Shown here piece after piece: positions 35,678 through 42,767 of a DNA stretch of 64,000 nucleotides. Source of the DNA: CAMLIZ01 sp036231905 (GTDB taxonomy: Bacteria > Pseudomonadota > Gammaproteobacteria > Burkholderiales > Burkholderiaceae_C). The translations under genes were made by a program, and so were the position numbers. The notes under the pieces were generated by a model. The model worked only from the letters and a program-made list of their open reading frames with translations. It had not been told where the DNA came from and ran no database searches. Numbering within the stretch: the stretch's first letter is position 1; each line of letters begins with the position of its first letter. The stretch lies in assembly GCF_036231905.1 (NCBI RefSeq), contig NZ_JAZARE010000002.1, positions 124,001 to 188,000 on the forward strand, given 5' to 3'.

Positions 35678-36265
35678 CTACTCCATCACCACCAGGTTGC
35701 GGGTCTGCGCATCGGTCGTGATCTCCTTGACCCGGTCGTTGCCGTCGAAGACCACCTGGAATTCGGCAAAGCTGCTGAGCCAGAAGCGCCAGATCTTGGC
35801 GTCGAGCTGTGGGTTTTCGCTGCTGACCGGGTACCCTACCGCCATCAGCACCTGCTCGCGCGTCATGCCGGGCATCACACGAGCGCTTTCGATCGCCTTA
35901 CGCATCTTGGGCGAAAAGCCGGCGATCTTCTTCTTGGGGTCGTCAGCGACGATGTAGCGCTTGGCGAAGGCCGGCATGTCCAGGGTGCGGCTGTAGTCAT
36001 TGCCGATCGCCTGCTTGCCACCGTCCACGTCGATAAGAACGCGATAGCGGCCATAGCCCGTGGCCGTGACCGGGGTGCCGACGGCAATGATCTTCTTGCC
36101 GTTCTCCGCGTAGTTGATGTCGCTGATCCACTTGCCGTCGGTGCGCATGTTGCAGCAGAGAAAGCCTGTCGCGGGCTCAGGCAAGGCTTGTGCGGACACA
36201 ATGCCAGCAGCGCCCAACATAGAGAGCGCAGCGAAGGCCGCGCGCAGTGGAAATCGAATACTCAT
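35678..36265 (-). CDS. Exported protein, GFLCC/BamE-like paralogue 1
   Basis: 195 residues. Signal peptide (cleaved near SAQA, about 25), then GFLCCNMRTDGKWISDINYAE (in part), GNDYSRTLDMPAFAKRY and a C-terminal half with MPGMTREQVLMAVGYPVSSENP followed by a W-R-F/Y-W-x-S-S strand. That second half has the P-G-M-T-x-x-Q-V-x-x-x-x-G-x-P logic of BamE/SmpA repeats. No named family recognised. Highly similar in both halves to the product of the next gene upstream. Lies, with two further genes, between the two arms of the polyene cluster. Confidence 0.75.
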   Translation of the reverse strand: MSIRFPLRAAFAALSMLGAAGIVSAQALPEPATGFLCCNMRTDGKWISDINYAENGKKIIAVGTPVTATGYGRYRVLIDVDGGKQAIGNDYSRTLDMPAFAKRYIVADDPKKKIAGFSPKMRKAIESARVMPGMTREQVLMAVGYPVSSENPQLDAKIWRFWLSSFAEFQVVFDGNDRVKEITTDAQTRNLVVME

Positions 36266-36287
36266 CGGACTCTCCCGGGTTGGTTCG

Positions 36288-37250
36288 TCATTGACGGCCA
36301 CGCCATTGCCACTCGACCGCTTGCTCCAGAACGTTCATGGTCTCGGGCACCACCTGCTTGCCAACAGCCCGCACGCCGTTGAACACGATCCCCGAGCGAA
36401 CGAAGCTCGGCTTGCCAGCCACCAGCGTCACTTCCATCTTGCGTTCCGGCGTGGACACGCCGAGCACCGTGTCCTGCATGACCACCGTGTGCGGGCCGGG
36501 CGGCAAGTCGAGGCAGCGTGTCTCACCGAAGGCGACAAGACCCATCTCCTTGCCGTCCACCACCAGGGTGCTTCGCCGCGCGACCGGCATGGCGTCTCGG
36601 GTCCGGGTGCGGTAGACATTGAGCGCACATGGCGCCTCCGGTTTCTCGCGAAACGTGACGTTCAGCGGGCTGCCGGGCTCGGGCATCACGAAGGCCACGA
36701 CGTCCGGTTCACCCTCTAACTGAAGCAGCTTTCCCTGAGCGTCGAACACTACGGTGTATCCGCGCTCGCTGCTCACCCAGTACCGCCAACGAGGGGCGTC
36801 GAACGACGGGTTTTCGCTGCTCACCGGATAGCCGAGCGCCATCACAACCTGCGCTTTTGTCATGCCCGGTCTGAGCTTTCCGCCGCGAACTGCAGCGGCC
36901 GTCTCCGGATCGGCCTGCATCAACTCGCGCGTGGGATCGTCGACCACCACGTAGCGCGCTGCAAACGTCGGTAGATCCAGCGTGCGGCTGTAGTCGTTGC
37001 CCAGATCGATCGGCTTGCCGTCAATCTGCAGATGCACCCGCTGGCGCCCGAAGCCGGTGATCTTCACCGGCGTGCCCGCAGGAAGCAGGCTCAGACCCTC
37101 GTCCGCATAGGTCATGTCGCTGATCCACTGCCCATCGGTGCGCAGCGTGCAACACAGAAAGCCCTGGACCGGGGCGGTGGCGGCCTGCGCAAGCGCCGAC
37201 GAGCAGAGTCCTGCCCAGAGCAGAAGAACCAGCCCGCATCCATGCCGCAT
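36288..37250 (-). CDS. Exported protein, GFLCC/BamE-like paralogue 2 with extra C-terminal domain
   Basis: 320 residues. Signal peptide ending AQA (about 22), then GFLCCTLRTDGQWISDMTY, GNDYSRTLDLPTFAARY and MTKAQVVMALGYPVSSENP, repeating paralogue 1 over about 170 residues. About 130 extra C-terminal residues follow, with a PEGA-like beta pattern (LNVYRTRTRDAMPVA, LVVDGKEMGLVAFGETRCLDLPPGPHTVVM in parts). The start is set by GGAGG seven bases before ATG 37250; a GTG at 37268 would bypass it. Function unknown. Probably one transcript with the two flanking genes. Confidence 0.75.
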   Translation of the reverse strand: MRHGCGLVLLLWAGLCSSALAQAATAPVQGFLCCTLRTDGQWISDMTYADEGLSLLPAGTPVKITGFGRQRVHLQIDGKPIDLGNDYSRTLDLPTFAARYVVVDDPTRELMQADPETAAAVRGGKLRPGMTKAQVVMALGYPVSSENPSFDAPRWRYWVSSERGYTVVFDAQGKLLQLEGEPDVVAFVMPEPGSPLNVTFREKPEAPCALNVYRTRTRDAMPVARRSTLVVDGKEMGLVAFGETRCLDLPPGPHTVVMQDTVLGVSTPERKMEVTLVAGKPSFVRSGIVFNGVRAVGKQVVPETMNVLEQAVEWQWRGRQ

Positions 37251-37275
37251 GATCCGCCTCCGGCTCACACTACCC

Positions 37276-37812
37276 TCAACGCGGCTTGACGTCGTTGACC
37301 AGCTCCTTGGCTATCGCCTGCAGCTGCTTGTCCGTCATGGCGGAGAACACGCCCTGCCAGGCACTGGAGCTGGTGTTGATGGTCTGATCACCGAAGGACT
37401 GGCCGGTCTTCAGGTCGAGGAACCGGACTTTTGCATCCACGAACGCGTTACCAGTGAACACCCCTAGGCCGTAGCGCGCGCCCGTGCTGACGTAGCGGTA
37501 GTCATTCACGAACACAGAGATCAGGGTGCCTGGCTGTCCGGTGGGTGCAGGCTCGCCCTCCTGCACATTGAAGGAAACCCCGGCAGCGGACGCTTCGGCC
37601 GCTACGGCGCCCCGCCATTCGCCGCTGAACGCCGGCCAGTCGGCGGCCCGCACTGCCTTGGCTGCACCCGACAAGTTCAGCACGATGTTCTTGCTCGATT
37701 CGGCAGGCACGTTCACGGGCGGGGTGCCGGTCGTGGGGACCTTTACCACGTTGGCCGCGCAGCCGGTCAACGACACCGCTGTGGCCATGAACATGCAACG
37801 CAACATCTTCAT
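37276..37812 (-). CDS. DUF4410-like lipoprotein
   Basis: 178 residues. Lipobox LTGC (Cys18), then VFVNDYRYVSTGARYGLGVFTGNAFVDAKVRFLD (in parts) and ends in a helical SAMTDKQLQAIAKELV. Layout and the T-G-x-A-F-V-D-A strand resemble DUF4410 lipoproteins; the link is suggestive, not certain. First gene of a three-gene leftward unit that separates the two pigment arms. Base composition and codon use look slightly less GC-rich than the neighbours on both sides, as they do in the two following genes. Confidence 0.7.
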   Translation of the reverse strand: MKMLRCMFMATAVSLTGCAANVVKVPTTGTPPVNVPAESSKNIVLNLSGAAKAVRAADWPAFSGEWRGAVAAEASAAGVSFNVQEGEPAPTGQPGTLISVFVNDYRYVSTGARYGLGVFTGNAFVDAKVRFLDLKTGQSFGDQTINTSSSAWQGVFSAMTDKQLQAIAKELVNDVKPR

Positions 37813-37884
37813 CGTGTTCTCCCTTGAAAAGGTCGCGCGATTCTATCGACGGCCCTTCGCTTGCCGCCCCCTAGATCAGCTCGA

Positions 37885-38616
37885 TCAGATCATCCCGCCA
37901 TTGATCGAAATCACCTGCCCCGTGATGTAGCCCGCCTCCTCGCCCGCGAGAAAACCCGCGAGCGCGGCCACTTCCTCCGGCGTGCCGGCGCGCTTGCAGG
38001 GCACCATCTGTTCGACCATGGCCTTGTCGAACACCGCATCGGCCATCGGCGAGGCGATCACGCCCGGCGCGATGGCGTTCACGGTCACGCCGCGGCTGGC
38101 CACTTCGAGTGACAAGGCCTTGGTGGCGCTGTTGACCGCGCCCTTGGCCGCTGCGTAGTTCACCTGGCCCCGGTTGCCCGCGAGCGCGGCCACCGAGGAG
38201 ATGTTGATCACCCGGCCCCAGCGGGTGCGCAGCATCGGCAGCAGCAGCGGCTGCGTCACATGGAAGAAGCCGTTGAGCGACACGTCGATCACGCGGTGCC
38301 ATTGTTCGGCGCGCATGCCGGGGAACACCGCGTCGTCGTGCACGCCGGCGTTGTTGACGATGATCTGCACCGTGCCATCGGCCAGCATCTGCGTGCAGGC
38401 CGCACGCGTGGCGTCCGCATCGGTGATGTCGAAGACCACCGGCTCGGCCTGGCCACCCGCCCGGCGGATGGTGTCGGCCAGCGTGGCCACTGCATCGGGG
38501 CGGGAGTTGGCATGCAGCAGCACGGTGGCGCCGTCGCGCGCCAGGCGCTGCGCGATCGCGGCGCCGAGTGCGCCGCTGGCGCCGGTGACCAGCGCACGCT
38601 TGTTGGCCAAGGTCAT
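37885..38616 (-). CDS. FabG-like 3-oxoacyl-ACP reductase of the polyene cluster
   Basis: 243 residues, short-chain dehydrogenase. NADPH loop ALVTGASGALGAAIA (residues 9-23), NNAGVHDDAVFPGM, catalytic Ser/Tyr/Lys in INISSVAALAGN..VNYAAAKGAV, and PGVIASPMAD. It reduces the beta-keto group in each elongation round. Last gene of the leftward arm. Its start overlaps the dehydratase stop by four bases. Confidence 0.92.
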   Translation of the reverse strand: MTLANKRALVTGASGALGAAIAQRLARDGATVLLHANSRPDAVATLADTIRRAGGQAEPVVFDITDADATRAACTQMLADGTVQIIVNNAGVHDDAVFPGMRAEQWHRVIDVSLNGFFHVTQPLLLPMLRTRWGRVINISSVAALAGNRGQVNYAAAKGAVNSATKALSLEVASRGVTVNAIAPGVIASPMADAVFDKAMVEQMVPCKRAGTPEEVAALAGFLAGEEAGYITGQVISINGGMI

Positions 38617-39089
38617 GGTGCAGTTGATTCGGAAGGTGGAGCGATCGGCGTGTTGAGCACCACGGTGGCCCGGCCTTCGGCCAGCGGCGCACCGCGTTCG
38701 TCGCTCACCACGAAGCGGTAGAGGATCTGGTTCACGTCACCCGCCAGGCGCTCGGCCAGCACCTGCAGCCGGCCCGCCACGTCGTCCAGGCGCGCGGCCG
38801 CAAAACGCACACCGCGCACGCTGGCCAGGTAGCCGGGTGCCGGCCCCTCGCCGGCCGGCGCCACCAGGGCACCATGCAGGGCCATCGCCTGGGCGGCGTA
38901 TTCGATGGCACAGGGCATCAGCAGCCCGCTGGGGGTGCGCAGGGGATTGGCCGGGGCGCGGTGGCTTGTGGTGCTGCAGCGCACCTCGGTGGCACTCCAG
39001 CTGTCCAGCCGGTCCAGCAGGCACATGCTGCCCTGGTGGGGTATGCGGGCCGCGATGCCCGCACGCTCCAGCGTGGCGGGTGCGCTCAT
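38613..39089 (-). CDS. Hotdog-fold 3-hydroxyacyl-ACP dehydratase (polyene cluster)
   Basis: 158 residues. Hotdog dehydratase of the ApeP/FabZ-like type: ARIPHQGSMCLLDRLDSWSA, PSGLLMPCAIEYAAQAMALHGAL (central helix) and GYLASVRGVRFAAARLDD. It removes water from the beta-hydroxyacyl intermediate, leaving the conjugated trans double bonds of a polyene. One of two dehydratases in the cluster (the other at 46634). Overlaps neighbours by four bases on each side. Confidence 0.85.
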   Translation of the reverse strand: MSAPATLERAGIAARIPHQGSMCLLDRLDSWSATEVRCSTTSHRAPANPLRTPSGLLMPCAIEYAAQAMALHGALVAPAGEGPAPGYLASVRGVRFAAARLDDVAGRLQVLAERLAGDVNQILYRFVVSDERGAPLAEGRATVVLNTPIAPPSESTAP

Positions 39090-39910
39090 GCCGGCGTACT
39101 GGGCGTCAGATCGACCCGCAGCGCCAGCCCGTCCTGGTACTCCACGGTGCATTGCGCAGCGCCCTGGGCCAGGGCCTGCAGCAGCGACAGGCCACGCGCC
39201 GCGGGGATGGCCTGGCGCAACGCCTCCAGGCTGGCGCCCTCGCACGCGGTCGGCGTGCCGGCGTCCAGCTGCAGGCGCAACTGCGCCAGTGCGTTGCCGC
39301 CCTGCCCCGCGGGTGCGAGCAACAAGGCGCAGGCAAACGCATCCGGCAGCGGCCGCGCCCCGTTCAAGGGCTCGGGATAGGGTGTGTCGCCGGCCACCAG
39401 CAGCACCGGCCGTTGCCACGCCACGCACTGGCTGGCCGCCTCCAGCAAGCCGGCGCCGAAGCTGGCGTCATGCGCACACAGGCTGGTGGACGGGGCACGC
39501 GAGGTGGTGGCGATGTGCCAGTAACCCGCCGCCGCGTTGTGCACCGAGTTCGTGAAGCGTGTGGGCGAGACCATGCGCTCGGGCGTGGCCAGCACCTCGC
39601 ACAAGGCGCTGCAATTGGCGCCGTCGCCGGCCGAGGCGGTGAACACGGTGGCCAGTTGCAGCGTGTCCGCGCCGGCCTGTGCGCAGGCCTGGTCCGCCAC
39701 CGCGATGCACAGCTTGACGATGGCACCGGCGCGGCGGCGTTCGGCCGGCGGCAGGCGCGCGGGCGGCACCAGCACCGTGGGTGCGGAGTGCCACAGCGCC
39801 GGATCGTGCAAGGCGGCGCGCCCCGTGGCCCAGTCGGCAAAACCCGGCCCCTGCAGGCCGATGCCGAGCAGGCTGACGTCCAGCACACCGTTCGCGCGCG
39901 GGGCGGTCAT
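39086..39910 (-). CDS. Beta-ketoacyl synthase-like chain-length factor
   Basis: 274 residues, a thiolase-fold protein shorter than a full ketosynthase. RAGAIVKLCIAVADQACAQAG, PTRFTNSVHNAAAGYWHIAT and STSLCAHDASFGAGLLEA match the ketosynthase-like partners (ApeC/PF13723 type) of aryl polyene synthases. The STACSSS nucleophile motif and the two catalytic His motifs of the neighbour are not seen, so it is taken as the non-catalytic chain-length half of a heterodimer. Lies directly after the ketosynthase gene with a four-base overlap. Confidence 0.85.
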   Translation of the reverse strand: MTAPRANGVLDVSLLGIGLQGPGFADWATGRAALHDPALWHSAPTVLVPPARLPPAERRRAGAIVKLCIAVADQACAQAGADTLQLATVFTASAGDGANCSALCEVLATPERMVSPTRFTNSVHNAAAGYWHIATTSRAPSTSLCAHDASFGAGLLEAASQCVAWQRPVLLVAGDTPYPEPLNGARPLPDAFACALLLAPAGQGGNALAQLRLQLDAGTPTACEGASLEALRQAIPAARGLSLLQALAQGAAQCTVEYQDGLALRVDLTPSTPA

Positions 39911-41091
39911 GCGGCCGCTCCGAACACCAGGCAGGCGTTGGAGCCGCCAAAGCCGAAGGAATTGCTGGCCACCGCCTTGAGTGTGGCATCGCGTGGCTGG
40001 GTGAGGTAGTTCGCCTGCAGCGCGGGGTCGGGCGTACGGCGGTTCAGGCCACCCGGCATCACGCCGTGTTCCAGCGCCAGCAGCGAGATGGCCGCTTCCA
40101 CGCCCCCCGCGGCACCCAGGGTGTGGCCGGTGGCGCCCTTGGTGGAGCTGCAGGGGATGCGGCCGCCGAACACGGTGCGCACCGCCATGTCCTCGGCCGC
40201 ATCGTTGTTCGGCGTGGCGGTGCCGTGCAGGTTGAGGTAGTCCACCGCATCGGGCTGCAGGCCGGCCTGGGCCAGCGCACCGGCCATGGCTTCAGCGGCA
40301 CCGGCCCCTTCGGGATGCGGGCTGCTCATGTGGTGGCCGTCGCTGCTTTCGCCCACGCCCAGCAGCCAGGCGCGCGGCCGCGCCGCGTCCCGCTCCAGCA
40401 GCGCAAACGCCGCACCTTCGCCGAGGGACAACCCCTTGCGTTCGGCATCCCAGGGCCGGCACACGTCGGCCGAGAGCAGCTCCAGCGAATTGAAGCCGTA
40501 GAGGATGGTCATGCACAGGCTGTCCACGCCACCGACCACCGCGGCGTCGATCACGCCCAGCTCGATCAGGCGGGCGGCATTGCCAAACGCCTTGGCGCTG
40601 GACGAACAGGCCGTGGACACCACGAAGGACGGCCCTTCCAGCTGCAGCGCCCGCCGCACGAACGCGGCCACCGAGGCGGTGCTGTGGGTCTGCGCATAGC
40701 GAAAGTCGGGCGGCAATGCACCGGTGGCGGGGTCGCGCCGGCGGAAGGCCTGCTCGGTGTTGAGGATGCCGGAGGTGCTGGTGCCCAGGAACACGCCGAT
40801 GCGGCGCGCGCCATAGCGCTCGCGGGCGCTGGCCACGCTGTCGGCAAAACCGTCCGCCTGCAGGCCGAGCCAGGCAAGGCGGTTGTTGCGGCAGTCGAAC
40901 GCGGCCAGCTCCTCGGGCAGGTGCTGCGTGTCCACATCGGCCACTTCGCCGATCCAGGTGTCCAGCGTGCAGGTCTCGAAATGCTTGCGTTGCAGGCCGG
41001 AACGGCCCTCACGCAGGGCCTGCAGGGTGGGCGCTCGCCCCACGCCGATGGCGCTGGCGGCGGTGTAGTCGGTGATCGCGAGACGGGTCAT
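39907..41091 (-). CDS. Beta-ketoacyl-ACP synthase (FabF-type, polyene cluster)
   Basis: 394 residues, complete ketosynthase. Active-site Cys in VSTACSSSAKAFG (about 165), His in LHGTATPNND and GATGHTLGAAGG, and the final NSFGFGGSNACLVF. It condenses malonyl-ACP units onto the aryl starter. The only full ketosynthase in the cluster; other aryl polyene clusters often carry two or three. The ATG at 41091 overlaps the methyltransferase stop; the frame runs on upstream but without family sequence. Confidence 0.93.
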   Translation of the reverse strand: MTRLAITDYTAASAIGVGRAPTLQALREGRSGLQRKHFETCTLDTWIGEVADVDTQHLPEELAAFDCRNNRLAWLGLQADGFADSVASARERYGARRIGVFLGTSTSGILNTEQAFRRRDPATGALPPDFRYAQTHSTASVAAFVRRALQLEGPSFVVSTACSSSAKAFGNAARLIELGVIDAAVVGGVDSLCMTILYGFNSLELLSADVCRPWDAERKGLSLGEGAAFALLERDAARPRAWLLGVGESSDGHHMSSPHPEGAGAAEAMAGALAQAGLQPDAVDYLNLHGTATPNNDAAEDMAVRTVFGGRIPCSSTKGATGHTLGAAGGVEAAISLLALEHGVMPGGLNRRTPDPALQANYLTQPRDATLKAVASNSFGFGGSNACLVFGAAA

Positions 41092-41858
41092 GAAAGGTCC
41101 CCGACCAGCAGCACGTTGGCGAAAGGGGTGCCCTGGCTCATCGGCACGCTGCGCACCTTGAAGCCCAGCCGCTCCAGCAGCCCGACCCAGTCGGCCAAGG
41201 GGCGACCGAAGGTGGGCGGCACGCGGTGGCCGCGCACCAGGGTGACCACCCGGTCCACCCACTGGCTGACCGCAAAGCCACGCTTGCTGGCCGCATCACC
41301 CACCCGCAGCAGCAGCCGGCCGTGCGGGGCCAGGGCATCGCGCACGCGGGTGAGCACACCCTCCTGGGCGGGATGGTCCACGTAGTGCAGCACGTCGAGG
41401 ATCACCACCACGTCGCAGGCCGGCAGGTCCACCTTGCACATGTCGCCGCACACGAAGCGGGGCGCATTCGGCAGGCCGCCCACGGCCGCTTCGGCGCGCG
41501 CCACGTCGCGCGGCATCAGCTCGATGCCGGTGTAGTGGGCACCTGCCGGTGCGGCCGGCCATGCGGCGGGCCAGCGGCCGCGCGCCTGCATGCCGTCGAT
41601 GGCGGCCAGCAGGCTGGCCAGCAGCCCCTGGCCGCAGCCAATGTCCACCACACGGGCGCGCACCGGCAGGTCACCGCGCTCCAGCAGCCCGCGGAAGACC
41701 GGGTCGCGGCCCAGCTTGCCGCGTGCGAAGTGCCAGGCAAAACGGCCCGCGCTGCGATAGGGCGCGCAGGCGGTGCGATGCAGTTCGCGCCAGGCCTCGT
41801 CGGCACTCGGGGTGGACAGCCGGTCGGCAGTGCCCAGGACGACAGGAGGTGTGCTCAT
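41088..41858 (-). CDS. Class I SAM methyltransferase (polyene cluster)
   Basis: 256 residues. SAM site VVDIGCGQGLLASLLAAIDG (about 72-91, in part), acidic loop GIELMPRDVARAEAA, CDVVVILDVLHYVDHP and a C-terminal RSVPMSQGTPFANVLLVGD. Second methyltransferase of the cluster. Substrate unknown: the aromatic ring, the phenol oxygen or a carboxylate are all possible. Overlaps its neighbours by four bases. Confidence 0.88.
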   Translation of the reverse strand: MSTPPVVLGTADRLSTPSADEAWRELHRTACAPYRSAGRFAWHFARGKLGRDPVFRGLLERGDLPVRARVVDIGCGQGLLASLLAAIDGMQARGRWPAAWPAAPAGAHYTGIELMPRDVARAEAAVGGLPNAPRFVCGDMCKVDLPACDVVVILDVLHYVDHPAQEGVLTRVRDALAPHGRLLLRVGDAASKRGFAVSQWVDRVVTLVRGHRVPPTFGRPLADWVGLLERLGFKVRSVPMSQGTPFANVLLVGDLS

Positions 41859-42697
41859 GAAACAGCAGGTTGGGCCGTCTGCAGGGCCTGCGGCAGCGTG
41901 ATGCAGCGCAGGCCGGCCTGGCGGCAGGTGTCAAGCAGGGAGGGCAGCACGTCCAGTACCACCGGCCGCCCACCGGCCGCGCGCGCGGCGTGGCCGTCGT
42001 GCAGCAGCAGGATGTCGCCGCCGCGCAGGCCGCCGGTCAGGCGGGCGAGCACGCGGCTGGCGTCCGCCTCGCGGGTGTCGAAGCCACGCCGCGTCCAGCT
42101 CACCAGCGTGAGGCCGAGCCGGTGCAGCACCGGGTCGAGAAAGGGGTTGCGCAGGCCGGCCGGGGCGCGGAAGCAGCTGGGGCGCTCGCCGGTGATGTCG
42201 CCCAGGACCTGCTGGGCGCGGGCGATCTCGCGTTCGAAGCCGCGGGGGCCCAGCAGCGCGAAGTTGTGGCGGTGGGCATGGCTGTGGTTCTGCACGCTGT
42301 GGCCGCGCGCCACGATCTCGCGCGCCAGCGCGGGCTGGGCCGCCGCGCGCTGCGCGATGCAGAAGAAGGTGGCGCGGGCGCCGTGTGCGTCCAGCAGCTC
42401 CAGCACCTGGGGCGTGACCTCCGGATCCGGGCCGTCGTCGATGGTGAGCGCCACTTCGCCGCGCGCGGCGCTGGCCGCCGGCAGGCGCACCAGATTGGCA
42501 CCGAGCCAGCGGCTGCGCGGCCACAGGCCGGCGGCGGTGAGCACCGCATGGTTGAGCGCCACGCCGGCCACCGCCCACGACCAGGCCTGCGGCTCCACCG
42601 CCGCCACGCCGGCGGCCAGCGCATGCACGCCCACGCTGGCGCGCAGCAGCGGCGGCATGGTCCAGGAAGTGGCGTTCAGGGCGGGGGCCGGTCTCAT
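41855..42697 (-). CDS. NodB-type polysaccharide deacetylase family protein
   Basis: 280 residues. Two N-terminal hydrophobic stretches (about 15-55) precede a NodB domain with LTIDDGPDPEVTPQ (metal Asp pair), NHSHAHRHNF (H-x3-H-type metal site), FRAPAGLRNP and ILLLHDGHA. A membrane-held carbohydrate or amide deacetylase. Similar genes occur in some Burkholderiales polyene clusters; the substrate is not known. About 70 non-coding bases separate it from the exporter gene upstream. Confidence 0.85.
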   Translation of the reverse strand: MRPAPALNATSWTMPPLLRASVGVHALAAGVAAVEPQAWSWAVAGVALNHAVLTAAGLWPRSRWLGANLVRLPAASAARGEVALTIDDGPDPEVTPQVLELLDAHGARATFFCIAQRAAAQPALAREIVARGHSVQNHSHAHRHNFALLGPRGFEREIARAQQVLGDITGERPSCFRAPAGLRNPFLDPVLHRLGLTLVSWTRRGFDTREADASRVLARLTGGLRGGDILLLHDGHAARAAGGRPVVLDVLPSLLDTCRQAGLRCITLPQALQTAQPAVS

Positions 42698-42767
42698 GCG
42701 AAGCGAGGGATCAGCGCCCGGGCGGGCGCGCGACGGCAAACGCGGATTTTCCCATAGCGACGCGCGG

